NCBI GenBank assembly: GCA_013314755.1
Contig: JABUFA010000001.1
Span: forward strand, 250,183 to 314,182
Origin: Chthonomonadia bacterium
GTDB taxonomy: Bacteria > Armatimonadota > HRBIN16
DNA: 64,000 nucleotides
Reading direction: 5' to 3'
The notes below the pieces were generated by a model. It did no database searches and had not been told where the DNA came from. It worked only from the letters and a program-made list of their open reading frames with translations. The position numbers and the translations under genes were made by a program. Below, piece by piece: positions 1-8,720 of this stretch. Within the stretch, counting starts at the first letter, position 1. The number at the start of each line of letters is the position of its first letter.

Positions 1-3000
1 GCACCATCACTTCGCCGACGGTGGGCACTAACGTCCAGCTGGTCCAGTCCGGCGCCACGCCTACCGGGTCGGTCGGGGGAGCCAACGCACCGCCTCGCGC
101 AGCAGCAGACAGGTCTACGCCACCTGCAGATACCCTCAACGCTCGTTCAGGGATGTCCGGGTAGTCGACGCTGGTGTTCGGGATGTTCACCGGCAGCTCG
201 TCCCAGGGCAGGGGGTTAATCACCGCCAGCGAGCCATCGTCGTTGTTGTGCCATGCCAGTCGCTCGCGCTCGACTTTCACCCGAAGCGGGTCACCGCCCA
301 GCAGAGCCACCTTCGAGCGGTCGGCAATCTGGATGAGCCGGCTTCCGCTGGCGCCGTGCGGCACCAGCCCCATGACCACCCACGCCAGGTTCTTGCCGGC
401 GTTGCCGTTCATACTCAGCTCCTGCGGCACCGAGTTACCGACCACCGTTTGCCCAATCCATCCTACCTCAAAGGTAGTGTTGGGGTTGATGGTGCCGTCC
501 GGGTTCAGGATGCGCAGCGCCAGCGGGTGGGCAATGGTGAACTCGAAGTATGGGTCTACCGTGCGCTCCATCGTGATTGTGGTGGTTTGCTGTCCGCCGC
601 CTGTGGTGGTGGTTGCGGTGGCACGTACAGCGGCGGTGTAGCGTGCGCCGGGCGTCCACGCATCGCCGTCCTGTGTCGGTACGATACGGAAGGCGTGATA
701 CGCCATCCATTTCTGGTTCACGCCCACGTCGGTTCCATATGGTACCACACCAACCGTGCGGTTCACCGTCGCGGCGCGACTGCGCAGACTCAGCGTCACC
801 GAGCGGGCAGGAGGCACCAGCCCCTGCATTCCATAGGCGATCACGTACACCGTATCGCCCCACTCATAGCCAATCTTGCGCGTGTGTCCGCCGGCGACCA
901 CCTCTTCTGGCGTGCGGGTGCGCCGCTGTACGATGTCGGCGTACTCTTCCGCCGTGAAGATTTCCACCTTCAGGTTCGTCAGTTCTGGCGTCAGCGAGGC
1001 GTCCACCAGCTCCGCGCCCGGAGGCTCACCCGGCGTCAGATAGCCACCGGTTGGCGAGAAGGCGTAGATGATGCCGTCATCTCCGGCGATGTACATCCAG
1101 TCGTTCGCCACCGCGGGCGAGGCAAATACCGACTGCCCCAGCGTCTGCCAGCCCCACAGCACATCGCCGCGCACGTTAATCGGGTTGCCGTTGTTGTCCA
1201 GCACCTGCCGGAAAGTGCCCGGTCCGCTGTTGAACGCGCTGAGCGCCAGCACCTTGCCGTCCATCAAGCCGAATACAATAGCCGGCAGGGGACCCGTGCC
1301 TGTCGCCGAGCGGCTGGGGATAATCTGCGTGAACGTGATGGAGGAGTAGATCGACGCACCCATCGAGCCGCTGGCGGATGCCACCGGGTTCAGCGGGTCG
1401 GTCACATCCTGCCAAACCAGCTCCGTCCTGCCATCGCCTGTGCCCTGCGCATCCAGGGCGTACACGGTGCCGCCCCGGTCGCCGATAAACACCACGTCGC
1501 GGACACCGGTAATGGTGGTAACCTGCGCTGCCACCGTCGGCGAGGAGTACAGGAACGGCTCTACGGGGTCTTCATCGCCTGCTGTGCTTACGGGTGGATT
1601 CTGGGCATAGGGCCACACCCACACCCGCTCGGTGCGCCGGCGACCGCTGCCTTTCTCCTTGACGCAATATACTCGTCCATCCGCGGCGGCGAAGTACACT
1701 TTGCCGTCAAAGATAGCCGGCGTGGTGGAGATGGCGTCCAGAGGCAGCTCTTCGTTCAGCGCGGGATCGTCGCCCGAGGCGGGTTCATATTTGCCCGGAT
1801 AAACCCAGCGTTCGGTGGTGGTACCGCTGGAGCCTTCGGCGTCCAGGGCGTACATTCGCCCATCCAGACCGCCCACGAAAATGGTCGGACCGACGTCGCT
1901 GGTGCGGTTGTATGCGGGCGAAGAGACGAAACCGTTCACGACCGCCGCCTTATCCGCGGCGGGATAAATCCAGATACGGTCGGTGGTACCCGGGTTGGTC
2001 GCGCTGAAGTCGCCATTTCCGCTGGCATCCAAACAGTACACGCGCCCGTTGGAGTTGGCAACATACACCCGCCAGTCGGGCGAGCCGCTTGTCCCGATAT
2101 TCACCACCAGCGGGGAGGAGTATCCAAAGGAACCGACCACCGGTCGCTCATTCAGGGGCTCTTCGGGATACACCCAGTACGAGAAGGTCGTGCCGTCGCC
2201 GTTGCCCACGGCGTCCAGCGCATATACCTTGCCGTCATTCGCGGAGAAGAAGACCACCTGCCTGTCGGCAACCGTTCCGCCGGAGACGCGCATGGGCACG
2301 GTCTGCACCACCGGAGTGGAGAAGATACCGCTGGCGCCCGTTCCCTGCTCCACAAACCGCGCCGCGTCGGCAATCACCACGCGCCCTTCGGTCACCTCGC
2401 TGGCTTTGCGGCAGTAGTTGACCAGCTCCACGTAGTTGGTCGTACCCTGTCGCATCCGGTAGGTGCCCAGGCTGAACCACTGTCCGCCCGCCGTGTTCTG
2501 CGTCTGGTCTACCTCCACCACCGTGTCACCGTCCTCGTGGTGCACGATATAGCGGGCTGCCGTCGTGCGGCTCACGCTACCGTCGTCCTGGGGCAGCCAG
2601 ACGTAAATAGTGTACTGCGCCGTTGTCGCTCCGTTGGAGGGTTGAAGGTCTGGTTGCCAACGCACACGCCTCCAGGTGGTGGAATCGGTGCTGCCTGTGA
2701 CCGTTGTCTGCAGGTAGCTGGTGCTGTACGGGTCGGGCTGAGGCGTTGCGGGTGCTGTCCAGCCCGGGTCCGCCTGGAAGGTGGGCGCACCGTCGGCGTC
2801 ATCTACGGTAACCGCCCGCTGTCCGCTCACGTTCAGCGGATAGCGCCACACCACTCGCCCGGCGTTGTCAAAGCAGTACATCACGCCGATTTCCACGCTG
2901 GCGGTGGGGTCGTTCGGGTCGGCGACACGCTCGATGCGTCCGATGAACACCCTCTGCGCCAGCTGTCCGGGCGCAACCTGTATCATTGCCGCCACCGGCG

Positions 3001-3850
3001 AGGAGTAGAACGAGCCCAGGTCGGGCATAAAGCGCACGCCGTCGAACACCACCAGTCGCCCAGCGTCATCAAAGTTGCCGTCATCGTCGGTGTGCGTGGA
3101 GGTGTTGTATGCGTAAACCTCTACGGGGCGTCGTCCGTCGAAGGGAAAAGTCAGGTCACTGCGTAGCCGGGTACGCTCCCACCTGCTGGTGGCGGAGTTG
3201 TACACGTAGGCGATGCTTCCTGCCGTGCCCAATCGTATCCAGTTACCACCGGCTGTCTGGTCCACCACCAGAATGACCTCGCCGTAGGTGTTTGTGCCGG
3301 TGGGATAACGCACCTTGTATACCGCTTCGCGCACGTTGCGGTTGCCCTGCGTGCCGCTGGAGGGGAACCATACGGCAATCTGATAGCGAGTGGGTCTGGC
3401 AACAAGCGGGTTATAGGCGGAATCGGCCGGGTCCAGCTCGTTCGGAGTAGCATTACGCCATCGCACAACCACCGTGGCACCGCTCGTGGGGTCATTGGCG
3501 TTGCTGGGGTTGACTGCTGTGGCGTAGTCGTAGGAGTCGCGGAAACCGTCGGTCACGGCGTTGGTATCGGTGATGGTGATGGTGGTCACCGAGCCCTGCG
3601 TTACCGTGTAGTCACCAGCGCGGTTGACCCCGTCGCGGTCTATCTCCAGCGTGATGCCTCTATCCTGCTGGGCGGGCCACCACCAGCGCAGATACGCCCT
3701 GCCCGGACCCTGCTCGGTGCTGAGGTTTGTCGCGCCTGTACGCTGAGGGTCGCGGCGGAACATCGGAAAATCGTCCGCCCACACCGCGCACTGCCCAAGC
3801 AGCACGCTCCCGATTATCCATGCCAGTAACCAGTTTCTCGCTGTTGCCAT
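1..3850 (-). CDS. Giant secreted PQQ-type beta-propeller protein, 3' end outside the window (PilY1-like role inferred)
   Basis: The reading frame opens at ATG 3850 and stays open to the left edge, so at least 1283 residues are visible and the C-terminus is missing. The N-terminus is a signal peptide (basic ATARN, then a hydrophobic stretch to about residue 24). Two golvesin/xanthan-lyase-like beta domains lie near residues 150-260 and 400-500; the second contains VHHEDGDTVVEVDQ and SLGTYRM. From about 535 to 935 there are seven PQQ-type blades with the pattern DGKVYALDAxGxGDG, at about 540, 605, 665, 725, 795, 865 and 928, which fits one seven-bladed propeller. The GDG loops resemble calcium-binding loops. 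An Ig-like region follows. It is the last visible gene of the pilus operon, the place PilY1 occupies elsewhere. A pilus-tip or surface adhesin role is inferred from position and fold. Confidence 0.8.
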   Translation of the reverse strand, partial: MATARNWLLAWIIGSVLLGQCAVWADDFPMFRRDPQRTGATNLSTEQGPGRAYLRWWWPAQQDRGITLEIDRDGVNRAGDYTVTQGSVTTITITDTNAVTDGFRDSYDYATAVNPSNANDPTSGATVVVRWRNATPNELDPADSAYNPLVARPTRYQIAVWFPSSGTQGNRNVREAVYKVRYPTGTNTYGEVILVVDQTAGGNWIRLGTAGSIAYVYNSATSRWERTRLRSDLTFPFDGRRPVEVYAYNTSTHTDDDGNFDDAGRLVVFDGVRFMPDLGSFYSSPVAAMIQVAPGQLAQRVFIGRIERVADPNDPTASVEIGVMYCFDNAGRVVWRYPLNVSGQRAVTVDDADGAPTFQADPGWTAPATPQPDPYSTSYLQTTVTGSTDSTTWRRVRWQPDLQPSNGATTAQYTIYVWLPQDDGSVSRTTAARYIVHHEDGDTVVEVDQTQNTAGGQWFSLGTYRMRQGTTNYVELVNYCRKASEVTEGRVVIADAARFVEQGTGASGIFSTPVVQTVPMRVSGGTVADRQVVFFSANDGKVYALDAVGNGDGTTFSYWVYPEEPLNERPVVGSFGYSSPLVVNIGTSGSPDWRVYVANSNGRVYCLDASGNGDFSATNPGTTDRIWIYPAADKAAVVNGFVSSPAYNRTSDVGPTIFVGGLDGRMYALDAEGSSGTTTERWVYPGKYEPASGDDPALNEELPLDAISTTPAIFDGKVYFAAADGRVYCVKEKGSGRRRTERVWVWPYAQNPPVSTAGDEDPVEPFLYSSPTVAAQVTTITGVRDVVFIGDRGGTVYALDAQGTGDGRTELVWQDVTDPLNPVASASGSMGASIYSSITFTQIIPSRSATGTGPLPAIVFGLMDGKVLALSAFNSGPGTFRQVLDNNGNPINVRGDVLWGWQTLGQSVFASPAVANDWMYIAGDDGIIYAFSPTGGYLTPGEPPGAELVDASLTPELTNLKVEIFTAEEYADIVQRRTRTPEEVVAGGHTRKIGYEWGDTVYVIAYGMQGLVPPARSVTLSLRSRAATVNRTVGVVPYGTDVGVNQKWMAYHAFRIVPTQDGDAWTPGARYTAAVRATATTTTGGGQQTTTITMERTVDPYFEFTIAHPLALRILNPDGTINPNTTFEVGWIGQTVVGNSVPQELSMNGNAGKNLAWVVMGLVPHGASGSRLIQIADRSKVALLGGDPLRVKVERERLAWHNNDDGSLAVINPLPWDELPVNIPNTSVDYPDIPERALRVSAGGVDLSAAARGGALAPPTDPVGVAPDWTSWTLVPTVGEVMV

Positions 3851-3932
3851 ATGGTCTTCACCCTCACTTCCACTCAGCAATCTCTTCACACTCTGTTTGA
3901 CGAAACGGCATGGGGATTCGTTCGTAACCCCC

Positions 3933-6900
3933 TCAGAACGGTCTATCCGCATAGAAGGGTGTATCCACCCGATATGTGTCACTGCTGACGACCTCATTGA
4001 CGTTCGCCCAGCTCTTCACCCGTCGCGGCGTCCACCACACGATGTCCTCCGGCCTCATCCCGTCGGTCAGGTAGGTGCGTGGACCGTCAATTTCATTTTC
4101 CACCCGTGTGGCGCCCGGGTTGTAGTTGGCGGGGTCTATCTCAAAGACCTCTCCGTTGAACCTGCTGCTATCGGGCAGGAGCCCGCGATAGGCGTTGGCT
4201 ATCAGGTAGTGTCCGTTGGGCAGACGTACAGCGCTCACCGCCCACAGCGGGATAGCCCGGCTGATGTATACATCCACCGGCTGTGGTCCTCTGATGCGGT
4301 CCCGCAGGTGCGTCAGACTGCGGTACACCTCGTCGGTCAGCCTCCATTTGATACGCCACTGATTGGGCGCGAGGCGTTCCAGGTCAAACACGCCCTTATC
4401 GGTGGCGAGTACGATGTTGTACACGACGGTTCCTGTTGCGCTGTCGTAGCGCACCGGATACACCTGCACGCTGTTCGGACTGCCGATAGGCACCCGGTTA
4501 TTGGAGCCGAGCGGTTCGTTGGGCAGAAGTACCTCGCTGAAAGCTTCGGTGATGTCCAGTCCAGCGCCGATGGTGCGCACCATCACCGTGCCCCCGACGC
4601 CCTCTTCGCCCGTGCCGTCCGGGCGCACGCGATAGTTGGCTACCGTCGCCACTAGTGTAAACACCGGTGCACCGCCGCTGTAGCCCGACACGATGCGCTG
4701 GATACCCGTGTAGCGGTACTTGCGCCTCTCGGCGCCGCTCGCGCTTGTCCAGAACAGCTGGCGTCCTGCAATCAGCGGACCGACCGCTCCAGTGGTGGCA
4801 TCGGCGGCGTAGCGGTCTACCACGTCGATCAGCCGCCCGTTGCCCGTGTCGGCAATCAGGTAGTGCACCCAGAACTCCAGGTCCTGCGCGTCTTCAAAGG
4901 GGTTGACCCGATTGCCACCCGCTTCTTTCGGCACGTATTCGGTGTAGATGTTCACGTCCTGCGGCTCGCGCAGTTCGTGCGGGTCGCCCGGCATCAGCGG
5001 GGCGGGCGGCTTCGTGGGGTCCGACAGGTCAAGGCGAGGCGGGTTCTCGAATCGGCGCAGTTCCGCCGTCACGTTGCCCGACCGATCCACCCACACGATG
5101 CGGTTGTTGCCGGTATCTACCACAATCATCTCGTTTGCGCTGGTGCGATACACTTTTGCAGGGCGTGCCACCGATGTAGGCGTCACGCTCACCACTGGCG
5201 CGGAACCACCTGAAGCGGTTCCCCACAGCCTGCTGGCATCCATGCTCCACGCCACCTTGCCGCCCGGGTCCATTTCCAGCAGGCGGTGGCTGTCGGCAAT
5301 CAGCGTCATCTGACGCTCAAACACCTTGATGCCCGTATCGCCGACCGCCGCCAGCAGTCCACCCGACACGGCGACCGACGCGATGCCCTGAGTGCCCACC
5401 TGCGCCCGACGCAGCTCGTTCAGTGTGGCTGTCAGCAGGTTGACCAGAGACGGTCCCCACGTCGCCGGGTTGTTCGGGTCGTAGCCGTAATCCGCCGGCT
5501 TGCCCAGCGCGGGCCACAGCACGTGGTTCGGCTTGTCCGAGTCCTGGGTAATCAATGGCACGTCGTCGCCCGTCTGGATGCTGGGGTCGGTTGCGGTGGG
5601 ATCGGCAGAGACCGCAATCACCGTAGAGACCTGCACTCCCGGCGCATCTACCTGCACCGGCAGGTATACCACGTCGCCCGCCACTACCGGCGATGCCTTC
5701 ACCCGCACCGCCGGGATGAACATGAACCACTTCAGGTTGCTGTAGGTAGAAGGCTGGATGAAATACTGGCGCGGCGGCTCACTGCCTGCAGTGACCACCA
5801 CCAGCGTGGGCTGAGACAGGCTGAAGGCGAATATTGCGCCGCCTCCGCCCGCGCCCGGCATCATGTTATTGATGGTGATGATTCCGCCAGCCCGGTTGAC
5901 CGAATACTGCGCCGGCTGCACATAGGTATACTGCGTAGGACCGCTGGCACTGCGTATCACGTCCACCTGCCGGATTTGCAGGGTGGCGTTGCCCGGGATG
6001 GCGATGGGGTTGCCGTTGTCGTCGCGCAGGCGCAGTTCCACGCGCGGGTTGTTGTTGAACGCCATCAGCACCGTGCCCGGTATCTCGCCGATGGGCGGAC
6101 CGAAGTTTGCGCGCGCCTCCGCCACCGCGTAGGTGGTGTCGCCGAACACGGCAGGCGGTGCAGAGAAGCCGACCGGGTTAATGCCGATGTACTGCCCGGA
6201 GGGCAGCGGCGTGCCGAACAGCGTGTGCTTCAGCTGCAGGGATGGGGGCACGTTCACCTGCTGTTGAGGCGTAATCTGGTCGGTGTATCCGTTGTGCAGC
6301 TGCCAGCGCCAGCGCATCACCGTTCGGTTGCCCGGCTGTTCCAGCACGGCGTACACACTGCCATTATCGGTGGTATAAATCACGTTATCGCCGGCATCCA
6401 GCGCGGGCTGACCCATGATGTTTTTGCTCGGATTGGGCACGACGTCGGCGATACCCACGCTGGTGCGTACCGGTGTGCCGGGCGACTTGCCCCAGTCGAT
6501 AAAGTAGTTCATTACCACCACCGGGTTGGTGGCTGGCTGGCTGGAGAACTGAATCGTGCCTGCGTTCACCGTCACGCGCGAATCGGGCAGGTCGTAGCGG
6601 TCTACCAGCACCAGCGAGCCGTCCGTCTGGCGGTTATACACCCACACCACCGGGTTCAGCGGGGTGTAAGGGCTGGTTGGGTCCGCCAGGAAGATGTGCA
6701 GCTGCCGTCCCTGCGCGCGGGTGACAAAAGTGCGCTTATCGTTGTTCGGGTTGCTGAGCACCTCACCCTTCGTGCCCAGCCAGAAAGCGTACACGGCGCT
6801 GGTCAGCGTGCCCGTAGTGGAGCTGGGAGCAGTGGAGACGTAAGCCATCAGGTCGGAAGCGATGGAGCCTTCGCCCGTTTGCCCTCTGTCCTGCACATAG

Positions 6901-8474
6901 CCCAGTGTGACGCCACCACGTATCAGGGGCAGGTTGGTGCGAGGCTGTATCCAGTCTTGCCCGGAACTGCCGGAGTTAATCACCTCACCGGTGATCGCCC
7001 ACAGCACATACAGCCGTCCGTTATTGCCGCTCGTACCCGCCTGCATAGCGGGCACCACAATCAGCCCTTCCGCCGCGGCGGCAACGGGAATATCATCGGT
7101 ATCAAACGGCACGGCGTTGGGCAGGTTGCGCTCCCAGACTAGGTTCGAGCCATCCGACAGCCCGGCGATGGGCGAGTTGATACCTCCCGTGCGCGGGAAG
7201 GCGCGGTATGCCTGAACGGTGCCGTTCTTCAGCGTCACCACAACCAGCGCACGCTGAAGCGGGTCGTTGCTGGAGGTTGGTGTCTCCACGATTTGCGGTG
7301 TGGAAACAGGTTCCGACCCCAGCGGAGCCTCCCATATCTCATCGTAGGGCGTGCCCCTCTGCCACAGGTCGGGCAGACCATCATCCTCATTGCCATCGCC
7401 GTCGATATCGCGGCGCGGGTTGGCATCGAAGCAGTACAGGCGCAGTCCACCCAGAGGCGACGCACCGACCACAAAGAGCGCGCCGTTGTAGAACACCGGT
7501 GCCGAGGCGAACGTGCCCACTGCCTGCAGTCCAGCCAATCCCCACTTTTCCACCAGCGGCGCCCCTGCACTCTCGAACGTGCCCGAGGTGCGGCGCGCGC
7601 TTTTGCGCTGTGCGGTAAACGCCGACGCCCACTGAATCATGTTGTAGCCGAACTTCAGGTTCGGGGGCGCAGCGGCGGCAAAGTTGTCGTTGGCGACCGG
7701 AACGCCCGGCGGAGCCACCGCATGGCTGAGCGCATAGGCAATACCGATAGAGGAAACCACTACCGCCCCACTGCCATACTGTCCTGCCATCAGCACCGGG
7801 CGTCGGTTATCCTGGCGCACCGCAATCGGAGCCAGCACACCGGGTGCAGGGGGAGCGTTCAGGTCGGCGCCGACCGCGCTCAGCGAGCCGCGAATGCCCG
7901 CGCCCATCCGGTTCAGCTCCCCCAACCGAATGGGGTAGGGGATGTTCACCAGCGGATGGGTGGGATATACCAGCAGTCCGTTGGTCAGCCCTTCGTCGTT
8001 GAACTGTAGGTCGAGGAAAAGGGGCGCGCGTGTGTCGATGGTATAAGCCGTCTGGTTATCGATCCAGAGCAGACCGCCCGCGTCCACAAATTTGCGCAGC
8101 TTTTCGCGCTGTTCGGGGGTGAAGGCGATGTTACTGCCCTGCGTGGCAATGACCGCGGCGTCGAACTTGCGCAGGTCTTCCATCGAAACCGTGTCCAGGT
8201 TCACCACCCAGTAGGGCGCCATGTTCTTCCTGCTGCCCGGTCCAGCCAGCGGGTTGACGAAATCCCACCCGCCGGGCTTGTAGTCGGTTCGTCTGTCCAG
8301 CACGTGCCACACGAAGGGGGTAAGCACGGGGTTATTACCGACCTGCAGCACGCAGACGCGAATCTGCTTGCGCACGGCGGTGTACGTATAAGCATCCCCC
8401 TGTGCTGTGCGAGAGATCCCCAGCCACATGGCGAAGACGCCCAGTCCTATCAGTATCAACAGTCGGTTTCGCAT
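3933..8474 (-). CDS. Giant secreted protein: GATase-like N-terminal domain plus PQQ/NHL beta-propeller repeats
   Basis: This is a 1513-residue exported protein with an N-terminal hydrophobic segment (RLLILIGLGVFAMWLG). Residues about 30-250 resemble the DUF4159/glutamine-amidotransferase-like fold: FTPEQREKLRKFVDAGG is followed by LLWIDNQ. The rest is beta-rich, with PQQ-like blades and NHL-type repeats at about 1118 (VVDTGNNRIVWVDRSG) and 1206 (IADTGNGRLIDVVDR). A loop near residue 360 reads DIDGDGNEDDG, an EF-hand-like calcium site. I chose ATG 8474 because AGGGTGA lies five bases upstream; ATG 8480 and GTG 8483 are in frame but too close to that site. It follows the Uma2 remnant with a stop/start overlap and precedes the other propeller gene. 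A surface or pilus-tip role is inferred. Confidence 0.82.
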   Translation of the reverse strand: MRNRLLILIGLGVFAMWLGISRTAQGDAYTYTAVRKQIRVCVLQVGNNPVLTPFVWHVLDRRTDYKPGGWDFVNPLAGPGSRKNMAPYWVVNLDTVSMEDLRKFDAAVIATQGSNIAFTPEQREKLRKFVDAGGLLWIDNQTAYTIDTRAPLFLDLQFNDEGLTNGLLVYPTHPLVNIPYPIRLGELNRMGAGIRGSLSAVGADLNAPPAPGVLAPIAVRQDNRRPVLMAGQYGSGAVVVSSIGIAYALSHAVAPPGVPVANDNFAAAAPPNLKFGYNMIQWASAFTAQRKSARRTSGTFESAGAPLVEKWGLAGLQAVGTFASAPVFYNGALFVVGASPLGGLRLYCFDANPRRDIDGDGNEDDGLPDLWQRGTPYDEIWEAPLGSEPVSTPQIVETPTSSNDPLQRALVVVTLKNGTVQAYRAFPRTGGINSPIAGLSDGSNLVWERNLPNAVPFDTDDIPVAAAAEGLIVVPAMQAGTSGNNGRLYVLWAITGEVINSGSSGQDWIQPRTNLPLIRGGVTLGYVQDRGQTGEGSIASDLMAYVSTAPSSTTGTLTSAVYAFWLGTKGEVLSNPNNDKRTFVTRAQGRQLHIFLADPTSPYTPLNPVVWVYNRQTDGSLVLVDRYDLPDSRVTVNAGTIQFSSQPATNPVVVMNYFIDWGKSPGTPVRTSVGIADVVPNPSKNIMGQPALDAGDNVIYTTDNGSVYAVLEQPGNRTVMRWRWQLHNGYTDQITPQQQVNVPPSLQLKHTLFGTPLPSGQYIGINPVGFSAPPAVFGDTTYAVAEARANFGPPIGEIPGTVLMAFNNNPRVELRLRDDNGNPIAIPGNATLQIRQVDVIRSASGPTQYTYVQPAQYSVNRAGGIITINNMMPGAGGGGAIFAFSLSQPTLVVVTAGSEPPRQYFIQPSTYSNLKWFMFIPAVRVKASPVVAGDVVYLPVQVDAPGVQVSTVIAVSADPTATDPSIQTGDDVPLITQDSDKPNHVLWPALGKPADYGYDPNNPATWGPSLVNLLTATLNELRRAQVGTQGIASVAVSGGLLAAVGDTGIKVFERQMTLIADSHRLLEMDPGGKVAWSMDASRLWGTASGGSAPVVSVTPTSVARPAKVYRTSANEMIVVDTGNNRIVWVDRSGNVTAELRRFENPPRLDLSDPTKPPAPLMPGDPHELREPQDVNIYTEYVPKEAGGNRVNPFEDAQDLEFWVHYLIADTGNGRLIDVVDRYAADATTGAVGPLIAGRQLFWTSASGAERRKYRYTGIQRIVSGYSGGAPVFTLVATVANYRVRPDGTGEEGVGGTVMVRTIGAGLDITEAFSEVLLPNEPLGSNNRVPIGSPNSVQVYPVRYDSATGTVVYNIVLATDKGVFDLERLAPNQWRIKWRLTDEVYRSLTHLRDRIRGPQPVDVYISRAIPLWAVSAVRLPNGHYLIANAYRGLLPDSSRFNGEVFEIDPANYNPGATRVENEIDGPRTYLTDGMRPEDIVWWTPRRVKSWANVNEVVSSDTYRVDTPFYADRPF

Positions 8475-8479
8475 AGCCA

Positions 8480-8719
8480 TCACCCTTCTTCTCTCGGCTC
8501 AATCTGTTCGGGATCGATACCCAGCTCACGTAATCGCTGTGCCAGACGTTCGGCACGCTGTTGCGCACGGCGGCGTTCCGCGCCCCGGTCATGGAAAAGC
8601 GCTTGGAGCCCTCCTTCGATGGTCACTATCCAACGAAACTGCTTTGTGTTGTCCGCCATCGGCTTGCCATCGGACTCAGGGTAGACCACTGGCTCCCGTT
8701 GCGAGGCGAGGACAGCCAT
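8480..8719 (-). CDS. Core-deleted Uma2-family remnant, 79 aa
   Basis: The first 45 residues contain VVYPESDGKPMADNTKQF and RWIVTIEGGLQALFHD, which match my memory of the start of Uma2 (DUF820) nucleases. The last 30 residues are an Arg/Ala-rich coiled coil ending in LRELGIDPEQI, matching the usual Uma2 C-terminus. The roughly 130-150 residues that normally lie between, including the PD-(D/E)xK nuclease core, are absent, so the junction at about residue 45 looks like an in-frame deletion. The frame is intact and tightly placed: its ATG lies one base after the PilX-like stop and its TGA overlaps the next gene's start region. It cannot be a nuclease. It may be a decaying relic kept for translational coupling, or a small coiled-coil protein. 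Confidence 0.6.
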   Translation of the reverse strand: MAVLASQREPVVYPESDGKPMADNTKQFRWIVTIEGGLQALFHDRGAERRRAQQRAERLAQRLRELGIDPEQIEPREEG

Positions 8720-8720
8720 A

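Noticed and set aside
248..3166. Long open frame of 972 aa on the plus strand
   Set aside because: It is the antisense shadow of the propeller gene on the minus strand, has low-complexity His/Arg-rich translation and no ribosome-binding site.
5286..7142. Plus-strand open frame of 618 aa
   Set aside because: It is antisense to the propeller gene at 3933-8474 and its translation resembles no protein family.
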